DNA from: Rheinheimera sp. A13L
Lineage (GTDB): Bacteria > Pseudomonadota > Gammaproteobacteria > Enterobacterales > Alteromonadaceae
NCBI RefSeq assembly: GCF_000217935.1
Contig: NZ_AFHI01000034.1
Location: forward strand, 62,001 to 126,000
Direction of reading: 5' to 3'
DNA length: 64,000 bases
In this document: one piece after another, positions 8,928 through 17,707 of the stretch
Position numbering within the stretch: position 1 is the first letter of the stretch
Layout: each line of letters starts with the position of its first letter
Made by a program: the position numbers and the translations under genes
The notes under the pieces: model-generated
Told to the model about the DNA's origin: nothing
Seen by the model: the letters and a program-made list of their open reading frames with translations, nothing else
Databases searched by the model: none

Positions 8928-8980
8928 ATGACAACGCTGTCATTGAAATTTAACATACACAAAAAAAATCAGCTTTGCAA
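8928..8980 (-). promoter_or_regulatory. Receptor promoter with LacI-family operator
   Basis: On the minus strand TTGCAA (8975-8980), 17 bases, TATGTT (8952-8957), then ATGACAGCGTTGTCAT at 8928-8943, eight bases after the -10. The 16-mer is identical to the operator at 2648-2665 and lies 78 bases before the receptor start codon. The surrounding 8944-9334 gap is AT-rich with several A-tracts and also holds the lacI promoter. Confidence 0.78.
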
Positions 8981-9234
8981 ACTCCTTTAGATGAAAATTT
9001 AAACGAATTTCAAAAGTCAGAAATGTCTCGTTAGAACTGTTTTTTATAACGAGCTGTTCAGACCAGCCGCAGACATTGAGGAAAACAAGAATATATCTAG
9101 CTGATTAATATCAATAAAATTTAAATTTGTTTTTTGAAATTAAAAAAAGAGCATTTTTTAAGCAAAAAAGCTTGAATAAATGTTTGCCGTTTAAGCAAAA
9201 AAGAGTTATCCCTTAACTCAATCTTTGTTACAAA

Positions 9235-9251
9235 ATGACCAGCGCTGTCAT
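9235..9251 (+). promoter_or_regulatory. Degenerate LacI-type operator before the regulator gene
   Basis: ATGACCAGCGCTGTCAT keeps both outer half-sites (ATGAC and TGTCAT) of the operators at 2648 and 8928 but has one extra base in the centre. It lies 84 bases upstream of the lacI start. Weak autoregulation is inferred. Confidence 0.55.
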
Positions 9252-9334
9252 AAAGTTAGCTGGATCGGTAAAAAAATTAGCTTATTTATTTTCAGCATAA
9301 GGCCATTTGGTGTTGTGCTTTTTGGGATCCAGCA

Positions 9335-10360
9335 ATGAAAGTGACCATTCATGACGTAGCCGCTAAAGCCGGCGTGTCAATCAAGACAGTGTCGCGGGTG
9401 ATGAACAATGAGCCGTCGGTAAAACAAGCGACGATTGATAAAGTGAATCAGGCGATGCAAGAGCTGCATTATCAGCCAAGCGCTGCTGCCCGTAATCTTG
9501 CCAGTACTAAGTCGTACAGCATAGGCTACATCTACGACAACCCAAATGCCTATTATGTCATTGATATGCAGAGAGGCTTGTTGGATGCGTGTCGCCGCCA
9601 CGGTTATGAATTACTGATCCATCCAACCAACGCAAAATCACCTGGCATAGTACAGGAAGTGATTGATTTAGTGCAGCATTCCCGGCTGGCAGGTTTAGTA
9701 TTAACGCCGCCATTTTCCGAAATGCCGGAAATAGCTGAAGCGCTAAGCAGCATTAATGTTGATTTTGTCCGTATTATTTCCGGCTCTACCCCATCCCCTA
9801 AGCAAACCAACTGCGTATTGGTCGACGATTTCACCGCGGCATTCAAAATCACCAATCACCTGTTGGAGTTGGGTCATAGCCAGATTGCGTTTTTATGTGG
9901 AGATGACGAACACAGTTCAAGTGGTGAACGTCTGGCAGGCTTTAAGGCGGCATTAACCAAAAGAGGCATCAATGCCAATCCAAAGTTTATTGTGCCTGGC
10001 AGCTATTCGTTTGAATCCGGTGTGAAAGGCGCTACTCAGTTGCTGGCTTTACCCAACAAGCCAACTGCTATTTTTGCCTGTAATGATGAAATTGCAGCTG
10101 GTGCTTTATTTAGTGCGCGTTTGCAGCATATTGAAATTCCGCAGCAGCTTTCTATAGTTGGCTTTGAAAACAGCCCGTTTTCGCGTCAAACCTGGCCACC
10201 ACTGACCACAGCGCACCAGCCAAACAGCACCATAGCGCAAAGTGCAGCAGAATTATTGTTTAAACACACCAGACCAGGCAGCCATAGCCAGACCGAAGAT
10301 CAGCCTGTGTTTATCCCCGAGCTTTTAGTGCGGGAATCTACAGCTCAGGTTAGTAGCTAA
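9335..10360 (+). CDS. LacI family transcriptional regulator
   Basis: 341-residue repressor. The N-terminal helix-turn-helix TIHDVAAKAGVSIKTVSRVMN (residues 3-23) is canonical, followed by the hinge YQPSAAARNLAS that inserts in the minor groove of a central CG. Residues ~60-330 form a periplasmic-binding-like effector domain (SIGYIYDNPNAYYV, GLVLTPPF, IFACNDEIAAGAL, QLSIVGFEN). The gene is divergent from the TonB receptor, and matching operators lie at both promoters, so a local repressor released by a sugar effector is the simplest model. By genomic context it resembles the NagR/NagQ class that controls N-acetylglucosamine genes in Alteromonadales and Xanthomonadales, but the effector is not proven here. 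Confidence 0.93.
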   Translation: MKVTIHDVAAKAGVSIKTVSRVMNNEPSVKQATIDKVNQAMQELHYQPSAAARNLASTKSYSIGYIYDNPNAYYVIDMQRGLLDACRRHGYELLIHPTNAKSPGIVQEVIDLVQHSRLAGLVLTPPFSEMPEIAEALSSINVDFVRIISGSTPSPKQTNCVLVDDFTAAFKITNHLLELGHSQIAFLCGDDEHSSSGERLAGFKAALTKRGINANPKFIVPGSYSFESGVKGATQLLALPNKPTAIFACNDEIAAGALFSARLQHIEIPQQLSIVGFENSPFSRQTWPPLTTAHQPNSTIAQSAAELLFKHTRPGSHSQTEDQPVFIPELLVRESTAQVSS

Positions 10361-10365
10361 TAAAA

Positions 10366-10400
10366 GGGAGCAGAACACATCATCAATCTGTTCTGCTCCC
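10366..10400. terminator. Bidirectional terminator between lacI and the DUF819 gene
   Basis: GGGAGCAGAACA (10366-10377) pairs perfectly with TGTTCTGCTCCC (10389-10400) across an 11-base loop. It lies in the 48-base gap between two convergent genes, with A-rich flank on the left and AATTCTGTTT on the right. Confidence 0.75.
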
Positions 10401-10408
10401 AATTCTGT

Positions 10409-11659
10409 TTAAGGCGCAACCAGTTGCAGCAATATGCCTGTGAGGTAACCACCATAAGTACCCAGCGCATAACCAAATACCGCCAGCAATACGCCAACAG
10501 GGGCCAAAGCCGGGTGGAAAGCAGCTGCAACTATAGGAGCTGAAGCAGCGCCACCTACGTTTGCCTGGCTGCCGACAGCCAGATAAAACAGCGGAGCTTT
10601 GATCAGTCGGGCGACAAAAATCAGTAAACCGGCATGGAAACTCATCCAGATAATACCAACCACAAACATCACCGGATAATCCAGAATAGCAGTCACATCC
10701 ATATGCATACCGATAGTGGCCACCAGAATATATAAAAAGACAGAGCCTAACTTTGATGCACCCACCGACTCCAGGTTACGGGCTTTAGTGGTAGATAACA
10801 GCAAACCAAAAGTAGTGGCCAGCAACACCAGCCAGAAAAACACGCTGTCTAAACTGTACATTTCAAGCGCTGGAGCATTAGCGCCAATCCATGGTGCTAT
10901 CCAGTCTGCCAGCAGATGCGACAAACCTGTAACACCAAAAGCAACTGCCATCAGTTTCATTAAGTCAGGCAAACTTGGATTACGGGAGTTTTCGGCCTGA
11001 TATTTTTCAATTTTCAGTTTTAAAGCTTCAATACCGGAAGTATCTGCACCATTGGCTTTATCAAAACGCGCTGAATTGCTGGCCATCCATAACAATACTG
11101 CCATCCAGATATTTGCCACTATCACGTCTACAGTGATCATCACTGAGAAGATAGGCCCACCCACTTCAAATACTTCTTTCATGGCGGCCTGATTAGCGCC
11201 ACCACCAATCCAACTGCCAGCAACTGTTGTCATACCACGCCAAATCGCATTTTCCCCTTCTCCGCCTACGGCTTCAGGAGCAAAACTTCCGACAAGAGCT
11301 AAAGCCAGAGGACCACCAATGATAATGCCGGCTGTGCCTGTTAAAAACATAATCAAAGCTTTAGGCCCTAAACCTAAAATAGCTTTGAAATCAATACTTA
11401 AAGTTAACAACACTAAACTGGCTGGCAATAAATAACGCGACGCCACTTTGTATAAGTCAGATTTATCGCCGTCTATCACTCCAAAGCTGTTAAACAGCGA
11501 AGGGATGAAATAACACAACAATAATGCAGGCACATATTTGTAAAAACTCTGACAATATTTATTACTGCTTTGGCTGGTATGAAATACCAAACCCAGGATC
11601 ACTGCCAGCAATCCCAGTACCACAGCATCATTGGTAATTAATGCGGTTGATTGTTCCAT
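10409..11659 (-). CDS. DUF819 family membrane permease
   Basis: 416-residue polytopic inner-membrane protein of the DUF819 (YjcL-like) family. About ten to twelve hydrophobic segments are visible. The glycine-rich repeats WIGGGANQAAMKEVF near residue 150 and GSQANVGGAASAPIVAAAF near residue 365 occupy the re-entrant positions shared with sodium-dependent carboxylate and glutamate carriers, so a symporter role is likely though no substrate is established for the family. The start at 11659 is backed by GAGGAAAAATC directly before the ATG. The 126-bp dispersed repeat (copy at 11683-11800) occupies its 5' leader. Confidence 0.85.
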   Translation of the reverse strand: MEQSTALITNDAVVLGLLAVILGLVFHTSQSSNKYCQSFYKYVPALLLCYFIPSLFNSFGVIDGDKSDLYKVASRYLLPASLVLLTLSIDFKAILGLGPKALIMFLTGTAGIIIGGPLALALVGSFAPEAVGGEGENAIWRGMTTVAGSWIGGGANQAAMKEVFEVGGPIFSVMITVDVIVANIWMAVLLWMASNSARFDKANGADTSGIEALKLKIEKYQAENSRNPSLPDLMKLMAVAFGVTGLSHLLADWIAPWIGANAPALEMYSLDSVFFWLVLLATTFGLLLSTTKARNLESVGASKLGSVFLYILVATIGMHMDVTAILDYPVMFVVGIIWMSFHAGLLIFVARLIKAPLFYLAVGSQANVGGAASAPIVAAAFHPALAPVGVLLAVFGYALGTYGGYLTGILLQLVAP

Positions 11660-11682
11660 GATTTTTCCTCGGTTATCCCCGT

Positions 11683-11800
11683 CCTAATTGAAGCTGCTGC
11701 AGTGTTGCCTGCACCCTCTCGCCCCAATCACATAGTGGCCTATGCTCATGGGATCTCGCTGGCTTGTCGCCTCGCCGCAATTCCAATTATTTTGGGTATA
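11683..11800 (-). repeat. Dispersed 126-bp element, copy 1
   Basis: On the minus strand reads ..GCGGCGAGGCGACAAGCC.. then CCCATGAGCATAGGCCACTATGTGATTGGG in pieces, ending 24 bases before the DUF819 start. The core CATAG-CTATG hairpin inside a CCCCA/TGGGG stem is shared with copies at 19655, 42446 and 49465. The rest of the 11660-12116 gap shows only a repeated 11-mer ACGACTAAATC (11927-11937 and 12001-12011), possibly regulatory for the next gene. Confidence 0.8.
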
Positions 11801-12116
11801 GCGCTGGTGGTGTTTAGTAAATGGCTATTATTTTTAGCTTTAACGCTTTTTATTTGTGATAACAGATAAAAACATCAGTTATCCATGCCATTCCACCAAC
11901 AGAACTTTATAGTTATTTTTTACGTGACGACTAAATCTATCACAGCAGGCGGGACGGTCAAAACAAAGTTGCTTGCTATGCCATAGTTCAGCAAAAAATA
12001 ACGACTAAATCCCTTCCCAAACAAAAATGCCCGGCTATAGCACTAAAGTACCGTTGTGGTAAAAAATCAAAACTCTTAACCTGCCAGACAGAACAGTTTT
12101 AGCAGCGGAGTTGGCA

Positions 12117-12866
12117 ATGAATGTACTGATCACAGGTGGTACTGGTGGTATTGGGTTTGCGGTAGCTGAACATTTTGGTGCTTTGGGCCATCATGTGATC
12201 CTGGCTGATATCAACGCAAGCCAACTGGAAATCCGTCAGCACGAGTTAACAGCCACAGGCTATAACGCAAGCAGCATACTGCTGAATTTAACCGAACAAG
12301 CGTCCATTGAAGCCTGCGCCCAGGCCTATCAAATCGATATTCTGATTAATAATGCCGGAGTACAGCATGTAGCGCGGCTGGAAGACTTTCCTGAAGAAAA
12401 ATGGCAGCAATTACTACAGGTGATGCTGACAGGCCCGGCTATGCTGACCAAAGCTGTGTTACCCCGCATGCAGCAGCAAGGTTTTGGCCGGGTGATTAAT
12501 ATAGGCTCTATCCATGCGCTGGTGGCATCGCCTTTTAAATCCGCTTATGTGGCAGCCAAACATGGTTTATTGGGTTTTAGTAAAGTAGTGGCTTTAGAAA
12601 ATGCTAACTTCGATTTCACTATAAATACCATTTGCCCTGCTTATGTACGCACCCCTTTGGTTGATCAGCAAATAGCGGCTCAAAGCAAAGAACATAACCT
12701 GACCGAACAACAAGTGATAGACCAGATCATGCTTGCACCTATGCCACAAAAAGCTTTTATTGGCGTGGACGAAATTGCCAGCACAGCAGCTTTTTTATGC
12801 GAACCTGCGGCCCGACATATTACCGCTCAAACTCTGGTACTGGATGGCGGCTGGACAGCGCGATAA
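12117..12866 (+). CDS. 3-hydroxybutyrate dehydrogenase (SDR family)
   Basis: 249-residue classical short-chain dehydrogenase. It shows the TGGTGGIG nucleotide motif (residues 7-14), NNAG near 83, catalytic Ser in INIGSIH, YVAAK (Tyr-x-x-x-Lys) near 150 and a C-terminal VLDGGWTAR. The segment PLVDQQIAAQSKEHNLTEQQ and QKAFIGVDEIASTA match the substrate-loop pattern of bacterial D-3-hydroxybutyrate dehydrogenases, which oxidise 3-hydroxybutyrate to acetoacetate. The ATG at 12117 was preferred to an upstream TTG because GGAG sits eight bases before it. The downstream sensor kinase starts 77 bases later on the same strand; co-transcription would link ketone-body oxidation with acetate sensing. Confidence 0.87.
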   Translation: MNVLITGGTGGIGFAVAEHFGALGHHVILADINASQLEIRQHELTATGYNASSILLNLTEQASIEACAQAYQIDILINNAGVQHVARLEDFPEEKWQQLLQVMLTGPAMLTKAVLPRMQQQGFGRVINIGSIHALVASPFKSAYVAAKHGLLGFSKVVALENANFDFTINTICPAYVRTPLVDQQIAAQSKEHNLTEQQVIDQIMLAPMPQKAFIGVDEIASTAAFLCEPAARHITAQTLVLDGGWTAR

Positions 12867-12943
12867 ATGCCAGCGTGCAAATACTGGACAGCGGATCCAA
12901 CATCAGGGCAGAATAAAACCATGCTGTGGCCGTTGAAGTGATT

Positions 12944-15900
12944 ATGACCTTACCTGCCAGCACCATTGGTTTGGGCACCATTGCTGCTTTGTCTTTACTG
13001 TATTTACTGGTGCTCTTAGGGGTAGGTGCTGTAGGCCGCAGGCTGCAGCGTCGTCATCCAATTTCGCCCTGGATTTTCAGCTTTGCTTTATCCATTTATT
13101 GCACTTCATGGGCTTTTTATGGTGTTACAGCTCAGGCTGCGGTGAATGGCTGGTGGATCCCCCCCACTTACATTGGCTCACTGATTTTATTCTGGTTTGC
13201 TTTTGGCTTAATAGGGCGTATTGCCATTGCCTGTCGTCGCTACCGTATTACCTCAGTCGCCGACTTTATTGCCACCCGTTATGGTCATTCCCGCTTATTG
13301 GCGATACTCACTACAGTCATAGTGCTGATCGCTATTATTCCTTATATTTCACTGCAGTTGCAGGCCATCAGCACCAGCATTCAGGCGCTGGTGGTGATGC
13401 AGGACAACAGACCCTGGTATCAGGACACAGGGCTTTATGTCACGCTCTGGTTAGCAGTTTTCGCCTTATTATTTTCCGGACGCAGCGCCAAAGCGCATCA
13501 GCCCAATCCGGGGTTAATGGCGGCTATAGCTTTTGAATCTCTGGTGAAATTACTGGCACTAATCGCTATAGGTATTTTTGTCTGTTGGGGCATGTTTGAT
13601 GGCATCACTGATATTTTTAACAAAGCGGCTGAACATGAAGCAGTGCAAGAGTTGCAGCAACAAGGCCAGCCTTCTTATGTGTATTGGGTGCATGTGTTAT
13701 TGGGTTTTGTCGCCACTTTATGCTTACCCCGCCAGTTCCATGTCAGTTTTGTCGAAAACCAGCAGTTAAGTCACCTGCATCAGGCCCGCTGGATATTCCC
13801 TGGTTACTTGTTGCTGATGAGCTTCTTTACCCTGCCCTTAGCTTTAGCCGGCATTATGATGTTGGGGCCACAAGCCAATGTGGATTTAGTAGTGCTGCAA
13901 CTGCCACTGGCGGCCAACCGCACTGATATTGCTTTGCTGGCCTATTTAGGCGGATTCTCGGCCGCCACCAGTATGGTAATAGTCGCTACTGTGGTGCTGG
14001 GTATAATGGTCACCAACGACCTGTTAACTCCGCTGATTTACCGCAAACAACACAACGAAAGCCCGGGCCAGCAAAAAATCAAAGTCGTCACCTTAAGGCG
14101 CTGGTCCATGCTGGCCGTGCTGTTCCTGGGCTATTTGTATTATCGCTGGATAGGCACTGGTACTGGTTTAGCTCAGCTGGGTTTAATGGCTTTTGCCTTA
14201 ATAGCTCAACTGGCACCACCGCTGATTTTAGGCTTATTCAGTCAACGCATTAACCGTCAGGGCACAGTAGCGGCGCTGTGCAGCGGCCTTGCCATCTGGG
14301 CTTATATTTTATTACTGCCTGAAGTCGCCAGAGCGGGTTTTATCAGCGGCGACTGGCTGACTGAAGGGCCTTTAGGCCTGAGCTGGCTTGCTCCTACTCA
14401 ACTATTTGGTGGGCATCTCGATTCGGTCAGTTTAGGGGTAGTGCTGAGCTTAACAGTGAATACGTTGATGTTACTGCTGGTTAGTCACTTCAGCCAAACC
14501 CGCTTAGGCGAATGGCTGGAAAGTTACCGTTTTCTACGTCGCCCAAGTCAGCCAAGTGCAAGCAGCCAAAACCCAGTTCTGAGCGTGCAGGATGGTTATT
14601 TATTAGTGCGGCGTTTTGCCGGAGAAAAAGAAGCAAAAAAACTGCTGCAACGCTACAGCAAAACGACGGTAGAGCCCGAGCAATGGGCCAATCCGCAGTT
14701 TATGCAGGCGGTAGAACGCAGTCTGGCTGCTGTAGTAGGTGGCGCTTCTATGCGACTGTTACTGCAAGCTTCAGGTAAACACGCTCAGTTGCCTATTGAA
14801 TCTGTCGCACGTTTTGTTGACGAAGCCAGTCAGGTATTTCAGTTTAATCAGGCTTTATTACACGCCACCATCGACAATATCAGCATGGGCATCAGTGTGG
14901 TGGACGCCGATATGCGGGTTATAGCCTGGAATCAGCGTTACCTCGAGCTGTTTGACTACCCTCAAGGTTTAGTTGAAGTAGGCAGGCCAGTGGAAGAATT
15001 AATCCGTTACAACTTGCAGCGTGGTTTGGCAGGTCAGCCTTTATCCCAAGTGGAACTCAGCCAGGAGATACAAAAACGGCTGAATTATTTACGTCAGGGC
15101 AGCAGCTATAAATTTCAGCGCCAGCAACAGGATGGCCGTATTTTCGAAATGCTGGGCAACCCTTTGCCAGGTGGTGGTTTTGTCACTACATACAGCGACG
15201 TTAGCTCCTTTATTGAAGTGCAGCGTGAACTGGAACAAAGCAATGATACGCTGGAACAACGCGTTAAAAGCCGCACCGCAGAGCTTGAAGAACTGAACCG
15301 CCAACTTGAGCAAACCAAGCAACAACTGGAAGCCAATACAGCCGCCAAAACCCGTTTTTTTGCCGCCGCCAGTCATGATTTGATGCAACCTTTTAATGCC
15401 GCCGCCTTGTTTTGTGGCCTGATCCGCCAGCAAAGCCAGCAGGATGAAGTGAAACAACTGGCACAAAATTTAAGCCATTCGCTGAATTCTGCTGAAGAAT
15501 TACTGGCAGCTATTCTGGAGCTGACCAAGCTGGATGCCGGGGTGGTCAAAGCTCAGCCTGAAACTTTTGCCTTAGCTGAACTCTTAGATCAAAGCGCCCG
15601 GGAAGCCGCTGTATTGGCGCATAACAAAGGCTTAAGCTTCAGTTATATTCCAACCCGCCTTGGCACCTTAAGCGATGCCAAACTATTAAAACGGGTGATC
15701 CAGAATTTATTAGCTAATGCCTTGCGTTACACTCACAGCGGCAAAATTCTGTTGGGGGTAAAACGACAGGGAGATCAGTTGCAAATTTGTGTCTGCGATA
15801 CCGGCATAGGGATCAGCGCCTCAGATCAACAAAAAATCTTTGATGAATTCCAGCAAGGCAGTCAGGCCGATCAAAAAGGTTTAGGTATTGGCCTGGCAAT

Positions 15901-16414
15901 CAGTCAGCGTATTTGCAGCTTGTTAGGCCATGAAGTTGGCTTTCGTTCTGCTGTTGGCAAAGGCAGCTGTTTTTATATCAAAGTTCCGCTTTGCAGGGTC
16001 AGTCAACGTGTCTTGCCACAGCTTAAATCCAGCCAGCCCAGTGGTTTTGCCGGGCAACGTATTCTGCTGATGGATAACGAAGCCGTATTGCTGCAAGCCG
16101 TGTCACAATTGCTGCAAAGCTGGCACTGCGAAGTGCAGGCCGTTAATTCACCCAATGAAGCACTGGCCGCTGTGCAACAAGGCTTTAAACCCGATCTGAT
16201 GTTATTTGATTATCATCTGGATCATGGTGCGACCGGAGTTGAGGTAGCCATACAGCTGGCGGAACATTTTGGCATCAGCGCTCCTGTTGTCATTAACTCA
16301 GCCGACCAAAGCGGTGATATTCGTCAGCACGCACTGAATGCTGGTTTTCATTTTATGCTTAAGCCACTGAAAGAAGTGTCGTTAAAGCGGCTGTTACAGC
16401 GTTTGCTGAATTAA
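12944..16414 (+). CDS. CrbS-type hybrid sensor kinase (SLC5-STAC-PAS-HK-REC)
   Basis: 1156-residue membrane sensor. Residues ~5-500 form a sodium:solute symporter (SLC5) domain with about thirteen membrane spans. Residues ~540-620 (VQDGYLLVRRFAGEKEAKKLL, ERSLAAVVGGASMRLLL) look like the STAC linker. A PAS domain follows (~645-760) and a coiled coil of Glu/Gln-rich sequence. The histidine kinase has the H-box FFAAASHDLMQP, N-box LLANALRYT and G-boxes DTGIGIS and GLGIGLAIS. A C-terminal receiver carries phospho-acceptor MLFDYHLDH and HFMLKPLKE. This domain order is that of CrbS, which with the LuxR-type CrbR controls acetyl-CoA synthetase in Vibrio and Pseudomonas. A start at GTG 12926 is possible; neither site has a strong ribosome-binding sequence. 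The likely partner regulator is at 18933-19580. Confidence 0.85.
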   Translation: MTLPASTIGLGTIAALSLLYLLVLLGVGAVGRRLQRRHPISPWIFSFALSIYCTSWAFYGVTAQAAVNGWWIPPTYIGSLILFWFAFGLIGRIAIACRRYRITSVADFIATRYGHSRLLAILTTVIVLIAIIPYISLQLQAISTSIQALVVMQDNRPWYQDTGLYVTLWLAVFALLFSGRSAKAHQPNPGLMAAIAFESLVKLLALIAIGIFVCWGMFDGITDIFNKAAEHEAVQELQQQGQPSYVYWVHVLLGFVATLCLPRQFHVSFVENQQLSHLHQARWIFPGYLLLMSFFTLPLALAGIMMLGPQANVDLVVLQLPLAANRTDIALLAYLGGFSAATSMVIVATVVLGIMVTNDLLTPLIYRKQHNESPGQQKIKVVTLRRWSMLAVLFLGYLYYRWIGTGTGLAQLGLMAFALIAQLAPPLILGLFSQRINRQGTVAALCSGLAIWAYILLLPEVARAGFISGDWLTEGPLGLSWLAPTQLFGGHLDSVSLGVVLSLTVNTLMLLLVSHFSQTRLGEWLESYRFLRRPSQPSASSQNPVLSVQDGYLLVRRFAGEKEAKKLLQRYSKTTVEPEQWANPQFMQAVERSLAAVVGGASMRLLLQASGKHAQLPIESVARFVDEASQVFQFNQALLHATIDNISMGISVVDADMRVIAWNQRYLELFDYPQGLVEVGRPVEELIRYNLQRGLAGQPLSQVELSQEIQKRLNYLRQGSSYKFQRQQQDGRIFEMLGNPLPGGGFVTTYSDVSSFIEVQRELEQSNDTLEQRVKSRTAELEELNRQLEQTKQQLEANTAAKTRFFAAASHDLMQPFNAAALFCGLIRQQSQQDEVKQLAQNLSHSLNSAEELLAAILELTKLDAGVVKAQPETFALAELLDQSAREAAVLAHNKGLSFSYIPTRLGTLSDAKLLKRVIQNLLANALRYTHSGKILLGVKRQGDQLQICVCDTGIGISASDQQKIFDEFQQGSQADQKGLGIGLAISQRICSLLGHEVGFRSAVGKGSCFYIKVPLCRVSQRVLPQLKSSQPSGFAGQRILLMDNEAVLLQAVSQLLQSWHCEVQAVNSPNEALAAVQQGFKPDLMLFDYHLDHGATGVEVAIQLAEHFGISAPVVINSADQSGDIRQHALNAGFHFMLKPLKEVSLKRLLQRLLN

Positions 16415-16418
16415 AACT

Positions 16419-17312
16419 TTATGCAGCAAACTGCTGCTGTAAAAACTGGATCACTACTTTTAAACCTGCCTTCATATGATGGCGGTTAGGGTACACCAGA
16501 TGCAGCGGCAGAGGCTCTGGCATATAGTCCTGCATCAGTTCCACCAGACTGCCGTTTTGCAGCTCCTTTTCCACCTGATAACGGGTCACAAACAACAAGC
16601 CCATATCGGCTAAAGCCGCATGTTTCAGCGCTCTGTTGCTGTTACACAAGACACGGCCTGTGGTCAGCACTTCAATTCGTTGATCCTGGTAACGAAAAAA
16701 CCAGGTGCGATCGGCCACGGATGAACCAGAACTCAAACATTGGTGATGGCATAAATCAGCAGGGCTTTGTGGTGTACCAAAGGCTTGCAAATAACCAGGG
16801 GAAGCCGCCAGTGTGATAGGTAAACCCGGTAAAGAACGGGCTATTAAACTTGAATTCGCCAATTGGCCAAATCTGATGCCTAAGTCCATTTTCTCGGCAA
16901 TCAAATCAATCACTTTGTCGTTTAAATCCAGCTCAATGCTGAGCTTAGGGTACTGTTTCAACAACTCTGGCAACAAAGGGGCAATCCGCAAAGTACCAAA
17001 AGTGACAGGCACACTAATACGAATTAAACCTGAGGGTTCATCCCGCAGTTCAGATAAATGATGTTCAGCCTGATCGGCCTGAACGACCACCCGCTGACAA
17101 TACTCAAAAAAGGCTTCGCCTTCTGAGGTTAAACTCAGCTGACGGGTGGAACGTTGCAATAAACGCACGTTTAAATGTTGCTCTAAGCGACTGATGGCTT
17201 TACTGACAGCACCTTTGGACATATCCAGCGCCACAGCAGCCTGAGTAAAACTGCGACTTTCCACTACTTTGGCAAATGTAGCCATATCACTTAAACGCTG
17301 TAACAACGACAT
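16419..17312 (-). CDS. LysR family transcriptional regulator
   Basis: 297-residue LysR regulator. The winged helix-turn-helix is at residues ~8-66 (MATFAKVVESRSFTQAAVAL, SKGAVSKAISRLEQHLNVRLL, STRQLSLTSEG). The effector domain begins near residue 92 (GLIRISVPVTFGTLRIAPLL). The subgroup resembles the DhcR/AaeR-like regulators with an N-terminal LLQRLSDMATF. It converges on the sensor kinase with a four-base gap and is divergent from the 55-residue gene at 17489, which is a plausible target. No effector can be assigned. Confidence 0.9.
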   Translation of the reverse strand: MSLLQRLSDMATFAKVVESRSFTQAAVALDMSKGAVSKAISRLEQHLNVRLLQRSTRQLSLTSEGEAFFEYCQRVVVQADQAEHHLSELRDEPSGLIRISVPVTFGTLRIAPLLPELLKQYPKLSIELDLNDKVIDLIAEKMDLGIRFGQLANSSLIARSLPGLPITLAASPGYLQAFGTPQSPADLCHHQCLSSGSSVADRTWFFRYQDQRIEVLTTGRVLCNSNRALKHAALADMGLLFVTRYQVEKELQNGSLVELMQDYMPEPLPLHLVYPNRHHMKAGLKVVIQFLQQQFAA

Positions 17313-17488
17313 CCCTGCACCTTTTTCTTATGCTGTTTTGTGCTTGATTTTAACCGGATTTTTTCACTCTGACTGTTTCTTTTAGGAAACTGTCTGTCTT
17401 TGTTCGCCCCGCTAATCAAAGCCATAGCTAATGCTTACACTGCCCAGCATTCAGACAGCAGAATTCAGATTAAAAAGGGGGAAATCTT

Positions 17489-17656
17489 ATGTTCAGCCAG
17501 AGTTTAGTACAGGTGTTTAAAGGCTTAGCTGAGTTTCATGGTTATGTACCAGTAGCCCCTGTACAGCAGACTGAATCGAACCAGGCCCTAACAACCTGCC
17601 CGGTAAAACCAGCTGCTGTACCACCGAATTCATGCATTAGTGTCACCAATTCCTAG
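17489..17656 (+). CDS. Small protein, 55 aa, family shared with the 39-aa gene at 62.7 kb
   Basis: Unrecognised 55-residue protein starting MFSQSLVQVFKGLAEFHGYV. Evidence for reality: AAAGGGGGAAA seven bases before the ATG, a strong intrinsic terminator (17681-17707) just after the stop, and a gapless match of its first 19 residues to the small protein at 62736-62855, with identical M1, S3, Q8, F10, L13, F16, G18, Y19. The first part could be an amphipathic helix; the rest is rich in Pro, Thr, Ser and Ala and has two Cys. It is transcribed away from the LysR gene. The 17313-17488 gap upstream has a GTTTC-N6-GAAAC inverted repeat that could be a LysR site. Function unknown. Confidence 0.65.
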   Translation: MFSQSLVQVFKGLAEFHGYVPVAPVQQTESNQALTTCPVKPAAVPPNSCISVTNS

Positions 17657-17680
17657 CTAAAAGGCGTTGCCGCCTCTTTT

Positions 17681-17707
17681 GCCCACCCAAGAAGTGGGCT
17701 TTTTTTT
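17681..17707 (+). terminator. Strong intrinsic terminator after the 55-aa gene
   Basis: GCCCAC / GTGGGC stem with a seven-base loop followed directly by eight T residues; a second small GC hairpin (AGGCGTTGCCGCCT) lies just upstream. It ends at the edge of the tandem repeat array. Confidence 0.85.

Noticed and set aside
8851-8943. Longer N-terminus for the TonB receptor starting at 8943
   Set aside because: The extra 31 residues precede the signal peptide and the proposed ATG lies inside the operator; the ATG at 8850 has a good ribosome-binding site.
16419-17312. LysR gene as the CrbR partner of the sensor kinase
   Set aside because: LysR proteins lack a receiver domain; the LuxR-type protein at 18933 has one and matches the CrbR subgroup.
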